Shown here piece after piece: positions 1 through 8,543 of a stretch of 64,000 nt of DNA. The position numbers and the translations under genes are program-made. Under the pieces are notes generated by a model. It searched no databases and was not told where the DNA came from. It was given only the letters and a program-made list of their open reading frames with translations. This DNA is from Hyphomicrobiales bacterium. GTDB taxonomy: Bacteria > Pseudomonadota > Alphaproteobacteria > Rhizobiales > MH13. The stretch spans positions 1,302,001 through 1,366,000 of the forward strand of contig JAEPOK010000001.1 of NCBI GenBank assembly GCA_017642935.1, read 5' to 3'. How positions within the stretch are numbered: the first letter of the stretch is position 1; each line of letters begins with the position of its first letter.

Positions 1-25
1 GTACCGGGCGCCTGTTAGTGATGGA

Positions 26-367
26 TCAATCGTTGGCGGCGACAGGCTCGGCCTTGGCGCGCACATCTTGGATCATGGAGCGGACCACCCGAATTTTTAC
101 GCCTTCTGAAACCTGAACCTCGATCTCGTTGGCTTCATCGTCGAGCACTTTGGTCACTTTGCCGATGATGCCGCCGGACGTAACGATCGTGTCGTTGCGA
201 CGGACATTCGCGATCATTTCCTTGTGGCGCTTCATCTGCTGACGCTGCGGACGAATGATCAAGAACCACATGATGACGAAAATGAGGATGAAGGGCAGGA
301 TCGACATGACCAGGCTGCCACCACCGGCAGCGCCTGCGGCCTGAGCGTAGGCGGGGGTTACGAACAT
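26..367 (-). CDS. yajC: Sec translocase accessory subunit YajC
   Basis: Small inner-membrane protein of 113 residues that works with SecDF at the SecYEG translocon. One membrane segment spans about residues 19-38 (ending IMWFLII), followed directly by the basic RPQRQQMKRHK stretch and a compact C-terminal domain with the family pattern NDTIVTSGGIIGKV. The ATG at 367 is chosen because AAGGAGAG sits six bases upstream; a longer reading to 478 has no family similarity. Transcribed leftward, so secD probably follows beyond the window edge (known order, not seen). Diverges from the AAA+ ATPase gene at 655. Confidence 0.95.
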   Translation of the reverse strand: MFVTPAYAQAAGAAGGGSLVMSILPFILIFVIMWFLIIRPQRQQMKRHKEMIANVRRNDTIVTSGGIIGKVTKVLDDEANEIEVQVSEGVKIRVVRSMIQDVRAKAEPVAAND

Positions 368-654
368 GAAAACTCTCCTTGGGTGGCTGGCCGCCTTCCG
401 GCGACAACCAGGCATTACGCCATGAAATGATGGTGACCAGGTTTCGGCCTTTCCAGTGCAGGCGCCAAAGTGGCGCACCTGATCCGGTCGGCGTACCGAA
501 ATCCTTGCCCCCTGCCTTGGCAGGCAAGCAGCGTGCGGTCTAAACGCGTTTTTCGATTAAGCGTTTCGCGCCGCAACCACAAGAGAGATCGCACACGCTT
601 GTGATGGGTTTTGCGGATTCACGAAGCGCCAATGCCTTTGCGCGAGGAACTTTC

Positions 655-1521
655 ATGGATTCGTCCGACGACAACCGAGACGTTTTGGCCCGGGTCGCCG
701 ATGCATTGGAGCGGCTTGCACCACCTGCTCCAGCGGACCTGGCTCTTGACCGCGCCGATGCCTTTGTTTGGCAGGCCGATACGAAAGGGCTGATGCCGCT
801 TGCAAGCGTGTCGGCGCTGCCGCTTGACCTCCTGAAGGGCATCAACCGCTCGCGGGATACGCTGCTTGAAAACACACAGCGCTTTGCCGATGGCGTTGCA
901 GCCAACAATGCCCTGCTCTGGGGCGCGCGCGGTCAAGGTAAATCGTCGCTCGTTAAAGCGGTCCACGCCCATATCAATCAGGGGCGCAGCGGCGAGAAGC
1001 GGCTCAAGCTGATTGAGGTTCACCGCGAAGACATTGGATCTCTGCCAACCTTGTTGGCCAAACTGCGCGCGGCGCCCTATCGCGTGATCGTCTTTTGCGA
1101 CGATCTGTCCTTCGATGCCGGTGAGACCACCTACAAATCGCTGAAGGCAGCGCTGGAAGGCGGCCTGGAGGGGCGCCCGGAGAATGTCCTCTTTTACGCA
1201 ACGTCGAACCGCCGACACCTGTTGCCGCGCGATATGATCGACAATGAAAGCGGATCGGCGATCAATCCCGGTGACGCGATCGAAGAAAAAGTGTCGCTGT
1301 CGGACCGGTTCGGCCTGTGGCTAGGATTCCACAAATGCTCGCAGGATGAGTATCTGGCGATGGTCGACGCCTATCACGCCCATTTTGACCTGCCTGGAAA
1401 GGCCGATGACCTGCATCGCGATGCCTTGGAATGGGCGACGACACGCGGTGCCCGATCGGGCCGCGTGGCGTGGCAATTCATTCAGGACGCAGCCGGCAGG
1501 GCCGGCCGATCGCTTAGCTAG
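655..1521 (+). CDS. DUF815-family AAA+ ATPase
   Basis: Predicted cytosolic ATPase of 288 residues in the DUF815 family (proteins also annotated as uncharacterised AAA+ ATPases). The P-loop GARGQGKSS is at about residues 90-98 and the Walker B-like VIVFCDDLSF follows about 50 residues later. The ATG at 655 has GAGGAA six bases upstream and is preferred over the GTG at 601. The only rightward gene in the first 17 kb. Its TAG overlaps the stop of the convergent M23 peptidase gene by 8 bp. The molecular role is unknown; its place beside yajC and the M23 gene is, from memory, common in Rhizobiales. Confidence 0.88.
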   Translation: MDSSDDNRDVLARVADALERLAPPAPADLALDRADAFVWQADTKGLMPLASVSALPLDLLKGINRSRDTLLENTQRFADGVAANNALLWGARGQGKSSLVKAVHAHINQGRSGEKRLKLIEVHREDIGSLPTLLAKLRAAPYRVIVFCDDLSFDAGETTYKSLKAALEGGLEGRPENVLFYATSNRRHLLPRDMIDNESGSAINPGDAIEEKVSLSDRFGLWLGFHKCSQDEYLAMVDAYHAHFDLPGKADDLHRDALEWATTRGARSGRVAWQFIQDAAGRAGRSLS

Positions 1522-3346
1522 ACGGCAGATAAGGCCCTGGATCGACGGGGGTGGTCCCGCGGCGGATCTCAAAGTGTAGTTGTGGCGTGTCCACATCGCC
1601 GGTGGAGCCGGCGCGAGCGATCACGTCGCCACGGTTCACCCGGTCACCGCGTTGGACGTCGAGGCGACTGTTGTGCGCATAGGCCGTCACATACCCCCCG
1701 CGATGCTGGATCAGCACGAGGTTGCCGAAACCGCGCAACTCATTGCCAGCATAGACAACTTCGCCCTCCTCGGCAGCGCGGATCGACGCGCCCTCGGGCA
1801 CTGCGATGTTCACGCCATCATTGCGCACGCCATTGTCCTGGACGCCAAAGCCGGAAAGCACACGGCCACGAATCGGCCAGCGGAACTGAAGCGGCGTCTG
1901 CTCGGCGATGTCATCGTTGCGCGCGGCGACTTGCTGAATCGCGGCCGTTTGTTCCACCACGGCAGGCGACTGAGCCGGGCGCGGCGGCGTATAGCTCCGT
2001 GAGGCAACAACCTGCGACGGCGTCTGCGTCGTTGCAGGCAATTGCGCCACGGGCGGCAAGGCCTGACCAAAGGACGAAACCACCAAGCGCTGGCCGATGC
2101 GGATCGAGTTCGGATTGTCGATAGCATTGGCGGCGATCAGCTGCTGCGCGGACATGTTGTAGCGGCGCGCGATCGAGTAGAGCGTCTCGCCGGCGGCAAC
2201 AACATGCGTTCCGGCGGCTGGCATCACCTGAGCCGTTTGTGTCGGCTGCGTGACCTGGGTCGGAAGGCGGGGCTGCGCTGTGGCTACGGTGCGCAAGTTT
2301 GCTGGACGCGGTGTCGGGGCAGGAACGCGGCGCACTGTGGGCGTCGAGCCAGTGAACGTCGTGTCGACCCCAGCATTGGCAACTGGCGTGCCAGCTGAAG
2401 CGGTCGAGTAGACCGGAATGATGATCTGCTGGCCCATCCGCAGAGAGGACGGATCGGAGATGTTGTTCACGCGCTGAAGCACATCAACCGGAATGCCGTA
2501 GCGACGAGACATGGAGAACATCGTCTCGCCTTGCTGCACCTGAACGCGGGTACCGCCGACTGCCGACCATCCTGCTGCGCGACTGGTTTGCGCGGGCAAC
2601 TGCGCCGGTGTCATTTGCGGCGCGGGCAGGCTCACCGGTGCGGACTGGACCGGTGGAATTGAGGCGGTCGTGATTGGATCGGTGGAAACGCGCTGCGGGG
2701 TTATCACTTGTGGTGTGCCGATCGACGCGGTGGTCAGCGGCTGCGGTGCGGGCTGCTGATACGTCACTTGCGGCTGTTGGTAGGTCACCTGCGGCTGTTG
2801 ATAGACAACGCGCGGCGCCTGAACCGCTGCGACCTGCGTCGTGCGCGGAACCTGCGCGCCGACCAAGCCAGCGGGCGTCTGCGCAAGATGAGCCGTCGGT
2901 GCGCTCACCGGCGCACGCTGAACAGCCGAATAGGTCGGCTGCTGCACGACCGGCTGCGGAAGGGCTTGGACGGTTGGCTGCTGATAGGTCACCTGCGGCT
3001 GGCTGATGCTGGCCGTTGTTTGCGGATAGCCAGGAGCGGTGAAAGTCGGGGCGGTGTAAGGCGCAGGCTGCGTGAGCGGTTGCGCGCCCGAGGCTGTGAC
3101 CTGCGGGGCGGAAACGTTTGGGGCGGCCTGGAATGTCGGCTGTTGGTAGGTCACTTGCGGCTGCGTGTAGGTTGCCTGTACGCCAGGCTGCGCTACGGCA
3201 ACGGTTGTCGGCTGTGCCTGATCGACACCGAAGAAGCTAAGACGGTCGGAGTCAGAGGAACAGGCGGATAGGACGATTGCCGCCACGGATAACAAGCCGA
3301 GCCGATAGGCCCTGCGGTGCATCGGACCGCGTGACACTGTACGCAT
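1514..3346 (-). CDS. LysM/M23 murein peptidase-like lipoprotein (NlpD/EnvC type)
   Basis: Lipoprotein of 610 residues. A lipobox (VLSAC, Cys about residue 29) ends the signal peptide. Then come about 220 residues of Gln/Pro/Thr-rich linker with repeated QPQVTYQQP units, two LysM peptidoglycan-binding domains (starting near VQQGETMFSMSRRYG and VAAGETLYSIARRYN), and a C-terminal M23 domain (LRGFGNLVLIQHRGGYVTAYAH ... LHFEIRRGTTPVDP). Such proteins bind septal murein and often activate amidases; several lack catalytic zinc ligands. Here the first ligand His of the usual HxxxD motif seems replaced by GVQDNGVRNDGVN, which suggests a non-catalytic, NlpD-like activator (inference). It follows pcm in the surE-pcm order. 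Confidence 0.88.
   Translation of the reverse strand: MRTVSRGPMHRRAYRLGLLSVAAIVLSACSSDSDRLSFFGVDQAQPTTVAVAQPGVQATYTQPQVTYQQPTFQAAPNVSAPQVTASGAQPLTQPAPYTAPTFTAPGYPQTTASISQPQVTYQQPTVQALPQPVVQQPTYSAVQRAPVSAPTAHLAQTPAGLVGAQVPRTTQVAAVQAPRVVYQQPQVTYQQPQVTYQQPAPQPLTTASIGTPQVITPQRVSTDPITTASIPPVQSAPVSLPAPQMTPAQLPAQTSRAAGWSAVGGTRVQVQQGETMFSMSRRYGIPVDVLQRVNNISDPSSLRMGQQIIIPVYSTASAGTPVANAGVDTTFTGSTPTVRRVPAPTPRPANLRTVATAQPRLPTQVTQPTQTAQVMPAAGTHVVAAGETLYSIARRYNMSAQQLIAANAIDNPNSIRIGQRLVVSSFGQALPPVAQLPATTQTPSQVVASRSYTPPRPAQSPAVVEQTAAIQQVAARNDDIAEQTPLQFRWPIRGRVLSGFGVQDNGVRNDGVNIAVPEGASIRAAEEGEVVYAGNELRGFGNLVLIQHRGGYVTAYAHNSRLDVQRGDRVNRGDVIARAGSTGDVDTPQLHFEIRRGTTPVDPGPYLPSS
2743..3190 (-). repeat. Repeats encoding QPQVTYQQP in the M23 lipoprotein linker
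   Basis: Related units of about 24 bases, seen on the plus strand as variants of TAGGTCACCTGCGGCTGTTG, recur near 2757, 2785, 2985 and 3140. They encode copies of QPQVTYQQP in the linker between lipobox and first LysM domain. Two copies are in tandem, the rest scattered. This is an in-frame protein repeat, not a CRISPR or mobile element; copy number may vary between strains. Confidence 0.75.
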
Positions 3347-3474
3347 TACACTTACTCACAACACTCAAACTTACAGCGTCCATCAAAACACCATTAATGT
3401 TGCTGAAGGCTTAAGACCGTCGTTGCGGCAAGGTTTTGTGAAGCAAAAGACGGCTCAGCGTACCGTTAGTGACG

Positions 3475-4125
3475 CTAAAGAGCCCGCGCCAATCCTGGTT
3501 CCAGCGCGATGGAGAAGGCCGTCCCAATCACCTCTTGATTGAGGCTGTCATCCTCATCTTTTGAGACAGAAATCCATGTTTGAGGACCGTTGGGTGGTCC
3601 GATTGGCGCGATGAGTTTGCCGCCTGGTGCGAGTTGATCGATCCATGCGGCTGGCAATGCTTCAATCGACCCGGTGACGAATATGGCCTGATAAGGCCCT
3701 GCTGCTGGCCAACCGGCAAGGCCGTCGGCAAGGACCAGATCGACGTTCGAGACGCCCTGACTTGAAAGAGACACACGAGCACCTTCGACCAGGCCGCGAT
3801 ACCGTTCCAATGCGACCACGCGGCGGGAAAGCTTGGCCAGCAACGCGGAAAAATATCCTGAGCCTGCTCCAATCTCTAAAACCGACATGTGCGAGGCGAT
3901 CGGCGCGGCCTGCAAAAGGCGGGCAAGGACGCTAGGCGCTTCCATGGTCTGCCCACAGGCGATGGGAATGAGCCGGTCAGCATAGGCGTCAGAAGCGTAA
4001 TGCTCCGGCGCGAAGGCCTCACGCCGGGTGGATTCGAACGCACTGACCAAACGGTGGTCGGTGATGCCCATTGAGCGCAGACGCAAAACGAGGCTTGCAC
4101 GACGCAGCGCGTCATCGCTGCTCAT
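3475..4125 (-). CDS. pcm: Protein-L-isoaspartate O-methyltransferase
   Basis: SAM-dependent repair methyltransferase of 216 residues acting on isoaspartyl residues in damaged proteins. The SAM motif VLEIGAGSGYFSALL and the upstream substrate-site signature IACGQTMEAPSVLARLL (a GQTISQP variant) are both present. The ATG at 4125 is 15 bp after the surE stop, consistent with the serS-surE-pcm operon. A second, more diverged PCMT-like gene lies at 29807. Confidence 0.92.
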   Translation of the reverse strand: MSSDDALRRASLVLRLRSMGITDHRLVSAFESTRREAFAPEHYASDAYADRLIPIACGQTMEAPSVLARLLQAAPIASHMSVLEIGAGSGYFSALLAKLSRRVVALERYRGLVEGARVSLSSQGVSNVDLVLADGLAGWPAAGPYQAIFVTGSIEALPAAWIDQLAPGGKLIAPIGPPNGPQTWISVSKDEDDSLNQEVIGTAFSIALEPGLARAL

Positions 4126-4140
4126 GGTGCTGACCTGCTG

Positions 4141-4935
4141 CTAGCGTTGGACGGGCCCATCTAGCCCATCCGATTGAACGCCAAGCGCCTCGGCGACAGC
4201 GTCGCGGCTGGCATGATCGGTCATATCGACTGAAAGCGGGGTCACAGACACATAGCCTGCGCGTACGCTTTCCAGGTCGGTGCCGGAGTCGGGTTTGGGA
4301 TGCTGGCCATTGTAGGCGAGCCAGTAATAGGCGTTGCCGCGGCCATCCATGCGCTTGTCGATGGCAAGGAAATCGATGTTGCGCCGCCCCTGCCCCGTCA
4401 CGCGCACGCCTTCAACAGCGCCTGGTGCGCGGTTGGGGAAGTTGATGTTGAGGAGCGTTTCGCGCGGCAGATCAAGATCAACCAGTTTGCGAACAATGTC
4501 CGGCGCCAAGGCCTCGCCCGTCTCATAAGGCGGGTCGGTGTCCGGCGCGAACGAGTAGGCCTGGGACAAGGCGATGCTGCGCACGCCCAGGATCGTGCCT
4601 TCAATGGCGGCCGCGACAGTACCTGAATAGGTGATGTCTTCGGCAAGGTTCTGGCCCTTGTTGAAGCCGGACAGGATGAGGTCCGGCGGTTCGGGCATCA
4701 CGTGACGGACGGCCATAAGGACGCAGTCGGTGGGCGTGCCGCGCACCGCATAGGCTCGCTCACCGGTTTGACGCAAGCGCAAAGGGTCGTTGAGCGACAT
4801 GGAATGCGCGACGCCAGACTGATCCGTCTCCGGGGCGACGGTCCAGACCTCATCACCAATCTTTTCGGCAACGCGCACCAGATGGCCCAGGCCCTTGGCA
4901 TGGATACCATCATCATTGGTGACGAGAATGCGCAT
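4141..4935 (-). CDS. surE: 5'/3'-nucleotidase SurE
   Basis: Metal-dependent nucleoside monophosphate phosphatase of 264 residues, involved in stationary-phase survival. N-terminus [10 protein letters not shown] carries the metal-binding Asp pair; GTPTDCVLMAV and LSGFNKGQNLAEDITYSGTVAAA are family motifs. Start is the ATG at 4935, which overlaps the serS stop as TGATG and has AAGAGGT upstream; the TTG one codon earlier is unlikely. Translation is probably coupled to serS. Confidence 0.95.
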   Translation of the reverse strand: MRILVTNDDGIHAKGLGHLVRVAEKIGDEVWTVAPETDQSGVAHSMSLNDPLRLRQTGERAYAVRGTPTDCVLMAVRHVMPEPPDLILSGFNKGQNLAEDITYSGTVAAAIEGTILGVRSIALSQAYSFAPDTDPPYETGEALAPDIVRKLVDLDLPRETLLNINFPNRAPGAVEGVRVTGQGRRNIDFLAIDKRMDGRGNAYYWLAYNGQHPKPDSGTDLESVRAGYVSVTPLSVDMTDHASRDAVAEALGVQSDGLDGPVQR

Positions 4936-6254
4936 CAAGAAACCTCTTTTCCGTCGGCAGTGATCAGCGTTGTGCCACCCATATAGGGCACCAGAACTTC
5001 GGGGATGCGAACGCCACCCTCTTCGGTCTGATAAGTCTCCATTACGGCGATCAGCGCGCGTCCGGTCGCAACGCCTGAACCGTTGAGCGTGTGAACGAAC
5101 TGCGGTTTGCCGTTTTCATCGCGGTAGCGCGCCTGCATGCGACGGGCCTGAAAGTCGCCACAGGTCGAACAGCTGGAAATCTCACGATATCTGCCCTGCC
5201 CGGGCAACCAGACCTCAATGTCATAGGTTTTCTGCGCACCGAACCCCATGTCGCCGGTGCACAACACCACAGTGCGTGTGTGGAGGCCCAAGTCGGCCAA
5301 AACAGCTTCGGCGCAACCCGTCATGCGTTCTAGTTCGCCGTCGCTTTCTTCAGGGACGGTGATGGAGACCATCTCCACTTTGTTGAACTGGTGCTGGCGA
5401 ATGTAGCCACGCGTATCACGCCCCGCCGAGCCTGCTTCGGCGCGGAAACAAGGCGTCAACGCAGTATATCGATGCGGCAGGCTTTCTGCATCGACGATGC
5501 TTTCGCGCACCAGATTGGTCAGCGGCACCTCCGCCGTCGGCACCATCCAAAGCGTACTGGCCTGGTCGCTCTCTTCTTCGTCCTTGGCCGTTCGAAAAAG
5601 ATCATCAGCAAACTTTGGCAATTGCCCGGTGCCGAACATCACCTCGTCGCGGACCAACAAGGGTGGCGCGATTTCCTGGTATCCGTTCTTTCCGGTCTGT
5701 GTGTTCAACATGAACTGGCCAAGGGCACGCTCCAACTTGGCGAGCGCGCCTTTCATCACGCAAAACCGCGAACCGGACAACTTGGCCGCCGTTTCAAAGT
5801 CCATGAGGCCCATGGCCTCGCCGATTTCGAAATGCTCTTTCGGCGCAAAATTCAAGACGGCCTTCGACCCCGCCTGACGGATTTCAACATTGTCATCTTC
5901 ATCGGTGCCGACCGGGACGTCATCAAGCGGAATGTTGGGCAAGCCAGCGAGCGCTTCGTCCAGCGCTTCGGTCAGACGGCGCTCTTCCACTTCACCGCTC
6001 TGGATGAAGGCTTTGTGCTTGGCGACTTCCTCAATTAGGCGCGCCGCTTCAGCTTCATCGCCTGTTGCCTTTGCCTTACCGATAGCCTTGGACGCTGTGT
6101 TGCGGGCGTTCTGCGCCTCCTGAAGTTTAGACAGATGCTCGCGGCGCGCATCATCCAGTTTCAGAACATCGGCGGATGCCGGTTCAGCCCCACGCCTTTT
6201 CAGCGCCTCATCCAAGGTGGCAGGGTTGTCACGAATGAGACGGATGTCGAGCAT
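4935..6254 (-). CDS. serS: Seryl-tRNA synthetase
   Basis: Class II aminoacyl-tRNA synthetase of 439 residues charging tRNA-Ser. The N-terminal coiled-coil arm (about residues 30-105, rich in Glu/Ala/Arg) is followed by the catalytic core with motif 2 ([24 protein letters not shown] region) and motif 3 ([19 protein letters not shown]). Full length. Sits between tatC and surE in the leftward operon. Confidence 0.97.
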   Translation of the reverse strand: MLDIRLIRDNPATLDEALKRRGAEPASADVLKLDDARREHLSKLQEAQNARNTASKAIGKAKATGDEAEAARLIEEVAKHKAFIQSGEVEERRLTEALDEALAGLPNIPLDDVPVGTDEDDNVEIRQAGSKAVLNFAPKEHFEIGEAMGLMDFETAAKLSGSRFCVMKGALAKLERALGQFMLNTQTGKNGYQEIAPPLLVRDEVMFGTGQLPKFADDLFRTAKDEEESDQASTLWMVPTAEVPLTNLVRESIVDAESLPHRYTALTPCFRAEAGSAGRDTRGYIRQHQFNKVEMVSITVPEESDGELERMTGCAEAVLADLGLHTRTVVLCTGDMGFGAQKTYDIEVWLPGQGRYREISSCSTCGDFQARRMQARYRDENGKPQFVHTLNGSGVATGRALIAVMETYQTEEGGVRIPEVLVPYMGGTTLITADGKEVS

Positions 6255-6304
6255 GGCGATGATACTTGGTGTTGGTCGAAACGCTGGCCCAAACCAGATC
6301 GGTT

Positions 6305-7435
6305 CTAAGCCGAGGCTTCCGCGGTGGTGTCGGTGTCGTCGTCTTCACGCTCGGCAGCCTGCCGTTTTTCCACGAGTCGAACGCACCAGATTGAAGCCTC
6401 GTAAAGAAGCAGCGTGGGCACGGCAAGGCCGATCTGGCTGATCGGATCAGGCGGCGTCAGAAACGCAGCCGCCAGGAACGTGGCCACGATGGCGTATTTG
6501 CGTTTCGCCGCCAGGCCCGCCGAGGACACCACACCCATGCGGCCAAGCAGCGTGAGCACGATCGGCAACTGAAAGACCAGGCCGAAGGCGAAGATTAGTG
6601 TCATGATGAGGCTGAGATATTCGCTGGTGCGCGCCATCAATTGGATGCTCGCTTCACCATCGCCGCCCTGCTGCTCGAACGACAGGAAGAAGTTGAGCGC
6701 CAACGGCATCACAACGAAATAGACCAGCGCAGCACCGGCCGCAAAAAGCAGCGGCGTGGCAACAAGATAGGGCCGAAACGCCGCCTTCTCGTTCTTATAC
6801 AGCCCAGGCGCCATGAACATGTAGATCTGCGTCGCGATCACCGGGAAGGCGATGAACAGGGCGCCAAACAGAGCAATGCGAAGCTGCGTGAAGAAGAACT
6901 CCTGCGGTGCGGTAAATATCAGTTCCAGCTCGGACGTCTCACCTTTGGCCCGTTCAAACGGGCCAAGCAGGATGTTGAAAATCTGATCGGCAACGAAATA
7001 GCAGGCGATGAAGGCAATTCCGAACGCGATCACCGAAAAGAAAAGGCGTTGGCGCAGTTCGATTAGATGGGTGATGAGCGGTGCGCGGGACTGTTCAACT
7101 TCGTCTTCAGGATCCACATCGTCTTCGAGCGGATCGTCCTCGGGCGGCAGCTCGCTGGCCAGCGCTTTCGACTCATCTGGTTCTGTTGCGGGTTTTCCGT
7201 TTGCTGATGCAGCATCACCGCTGCCGCTTTTCGGTCCAGGCGTTAGCGCAACTGGCTCGCCGTCACCTGGCAACTCAGCCTCATTGGCCAGATTCTTGTC
7301 CGCCACACTGTCTTTGTCAGCGCTTGCTTTGGCGGCTTTCGCTTTGGCGGCGCTGGTTTTCGCCGCCTTGGCTCTGGTTGGATCTTTCGGTTTGGCGCGC
7401 GGCGCATCTTCACCGGGATCGGGCTTATCCGCCAT
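6305..7435 (-). CDS. tatC: Sec-independent translocase subunit TatC, with long N-terminal extension
   Basis: Polytopic receptor subunit of the twin-arginine translocase, 376 residues. The TatC core begins at about residue 118 ([19 protein letters not shown]) and carries six membrane segments. Before it lie about 117 residues of Ala/Lys-rich then acidic low-complexity sequence, absent from typical 240-260 residue TatC. Start is the ATG at 7435, 11 bp inside tatB, with GGAAG upstream; the GTG/ATG readings further up would overlap tatB more. The extension would be cytoplasmic. Confidence 0.93.
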   Translation of the reverse strand: MADKPDPGEDAPRAKPKDPTRAKAAKTSAAKAKAAKASADKDSVADKNLANEAELPGDGEPVALTPGPKSGSGDAASANGKPATEPDESKALASELPPEDDPLEDDVDPEDEVEQSRAPLITHLIELRQRLFFSVIAFGIAFIACYFVADQIFNILLGPFERAKGETSELELIFTAPQEFFFTQLRIALFGALFIAFPVIATQIYMFMAPGLYKNEKAAFRPYLVATPLLFAAGAALVYFVVMPLALNFFLSFEQQGGDGEASIQLMARTSEYLSLIMTLIFAFGLVFQLPIVLTLLGRMGVVSSAGLAAKRKYAIVATFLAAAFLTPPDPISQIGLAVPTLLLYEASIWCVRLVEKRQAAEREDDDTDTTAEASA

Positions 7436-8021
7436 TGTCGCTTCCGGTTTTCTTCGCGGGCTGCTCGGCCGGCGGACTGTCATTGGCAGGTGTCACAGAC
7501 GCGGCAGATTTCTTCGGTGCCGCAGGTTTCTTAGGCGTCGATGGTTTCGTCGTCGTTTCGGCAACCGGCACGGCCACGCCCTCGGCGGCAGCTGCTTTGA
7601 CGCGCGGTTTGGACGGTGTCAGCGTCGATCCATCACCAGCCTTCTTGGCTGCAACCTCTTCGGTCTTGTCAGCCTCAACACCAGTAGGTTTGGCTTCCGG
7701 CTTGCCGATACTGTTGGCAGGCGCGGACGTCTTCAGACTGTCACCAACATCCGTCAAGGGCTTCATCTCTTTGGCAATGGTGCGCTTGATTTGCGTGGCC
7801 GGATTAAGCGAGCGAACGTCGTCAATTGTCTTTTTGACGTCGTCGAGTTCAGCTTCCTTCAGCGCATCGTTGAACTGGCGCTGAACGGTGCTCGTCATCT
7901 CACGGGCTTGGCGCACGAATTTGCCAATACCGCGCAGCATGCCGGGCAGTTCACGTGGGCCAACCACCAGGATCGCAACGGCGGCGATCACCAGAAGCTC
8001 AACGCCTCCTATGTCGAACAT
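7425..8021 (-). CDS. tatB: Sec-independent translocase subunit TatB
   Basis: Tat receptor partner of TatC, 198 residues. Canonical N-terminus MFDIGGVELLVIAAVAILVVGP with one membrane segment and the hinge GPRELPGML, then an amphipathic helix with many charged residues. The C-terminal third is a Lys/Ala/Pro-rich low-complexity tail, as is common in Rhizobiales. Overlaps tatC by 11 bp; 82 bp separate it from tatA. Confidence 0.95.
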   Translation of the reverse strand: MFDIGGVELLVIAAVAILVVGPRELPGMLRGIGKFVRQAREMTSTVQRQFNDALKEAELDDVKKTIDDVRSLNPATQIKRTIAKEMKPLTDVGDSLKTSAPANSIGKPEAKPTGVEADKTEEVAAKKAGDGSTLTPSKPRVKAAAAEGVAVPVAETTTKPSTPKKPAAPKKSAASVTPANDSPPAEQPAKKTGSDNGG

Positions 8022-8103
8022 GTCGCCTCCACACGCGCAAACAACCGCTTGCGCAACGCCTTATCGCATATCCACCTGATGCCGCAGCATCCGACGCGAT
8101 CGC

Positions 8104-8343
8104 TTAGCTTTGCTTGCTTTCGTCTGCTGGCGCAGTGTTGGCCGTTGTGTTGGCGGTGCTGACGGTTTCATCGGCGGTGTGCTCGATGGTGCGGCCATCG
8201 TCTTTTTCATCGCCGGCAAGGCCGGTCTTGAAACTGTTGATGCCCTTAGCGAGATCACCCATGAATTCTGAGATCTTGCCGCGTCCGAAAAGGAGGACGA
8301 TCAACAAAACCACCAGCAGAATTTGCATCCAACCTGGAACCAT
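8104..8343 (-). CDS. tatA: Sec-independent translocase subunit TatA
   Basis: Pore-forming Tat subunit of 79 residues: short N-terminal membrane segment ([16 protein letters not shown]), the hinge [21 protein letters not shown] and a polar tail. The ATG at 8343 has AAGGAG eight bases upstream. First gene of tatABC; 200 bp of non-coding sequence separates it from the ABC ATPase gene, so tat probably has its own promoter here. Confidence 0.95.
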   Translation of the reverse strand: MVPGWMQILLVVLLIVLLFGRGKISEFMGDLAKGINSFKTGLAGDEKDDGRTIEHTADETVSTANTTANTAPADESKQS

Positions 8344-8543
8344 AACGCAACTCCTTGGCGCTCTCTTGGCGCGCTATTTTTGCTGTGCATCAGCGCGGTG
8401 ACGCGGCTGCTGCGTATCGGCCGCCGAGGCAGCCAGCTCTAAAACGGTCTCACCGGACTTGGCCCGCATCGATAGTCGCCGTCAAGGCACCCGATGCCAA
8501 AGACGTTGCGGCAATCATGCAGCCGCCCGACGCGGCAATGACC

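Noticed and set aside
1-25. Possible secD start after yajC
   Set aside because: Too few bases to show a start codon or frame; gene order alone is not evidence within the window.
480-510. TGATCC upstream of yajC/ATPase followed by GCGTA
   Set aside because: The spacing between the elements is only about five bases, not the 18 between TGATCC and TA of the three cluster sites, and the neighbours are housekeeping genes.
501-535. Inverted repeat CTTGCC/GGCAAG in the yajC-ATPase gap
   Set aside because: Alternative short stems compete, there is no T-run and neither gene ends here; not supportable as a terminator or regulator.
2743-3190. Regularly recurring 24-base units that could look like a CRISPR array
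   Set aside because: They are in frame within the M23 lipoprotein gene, unevenly spaced and translate to a Gln/Pro repeat; there are no unique spacers or cas genes.
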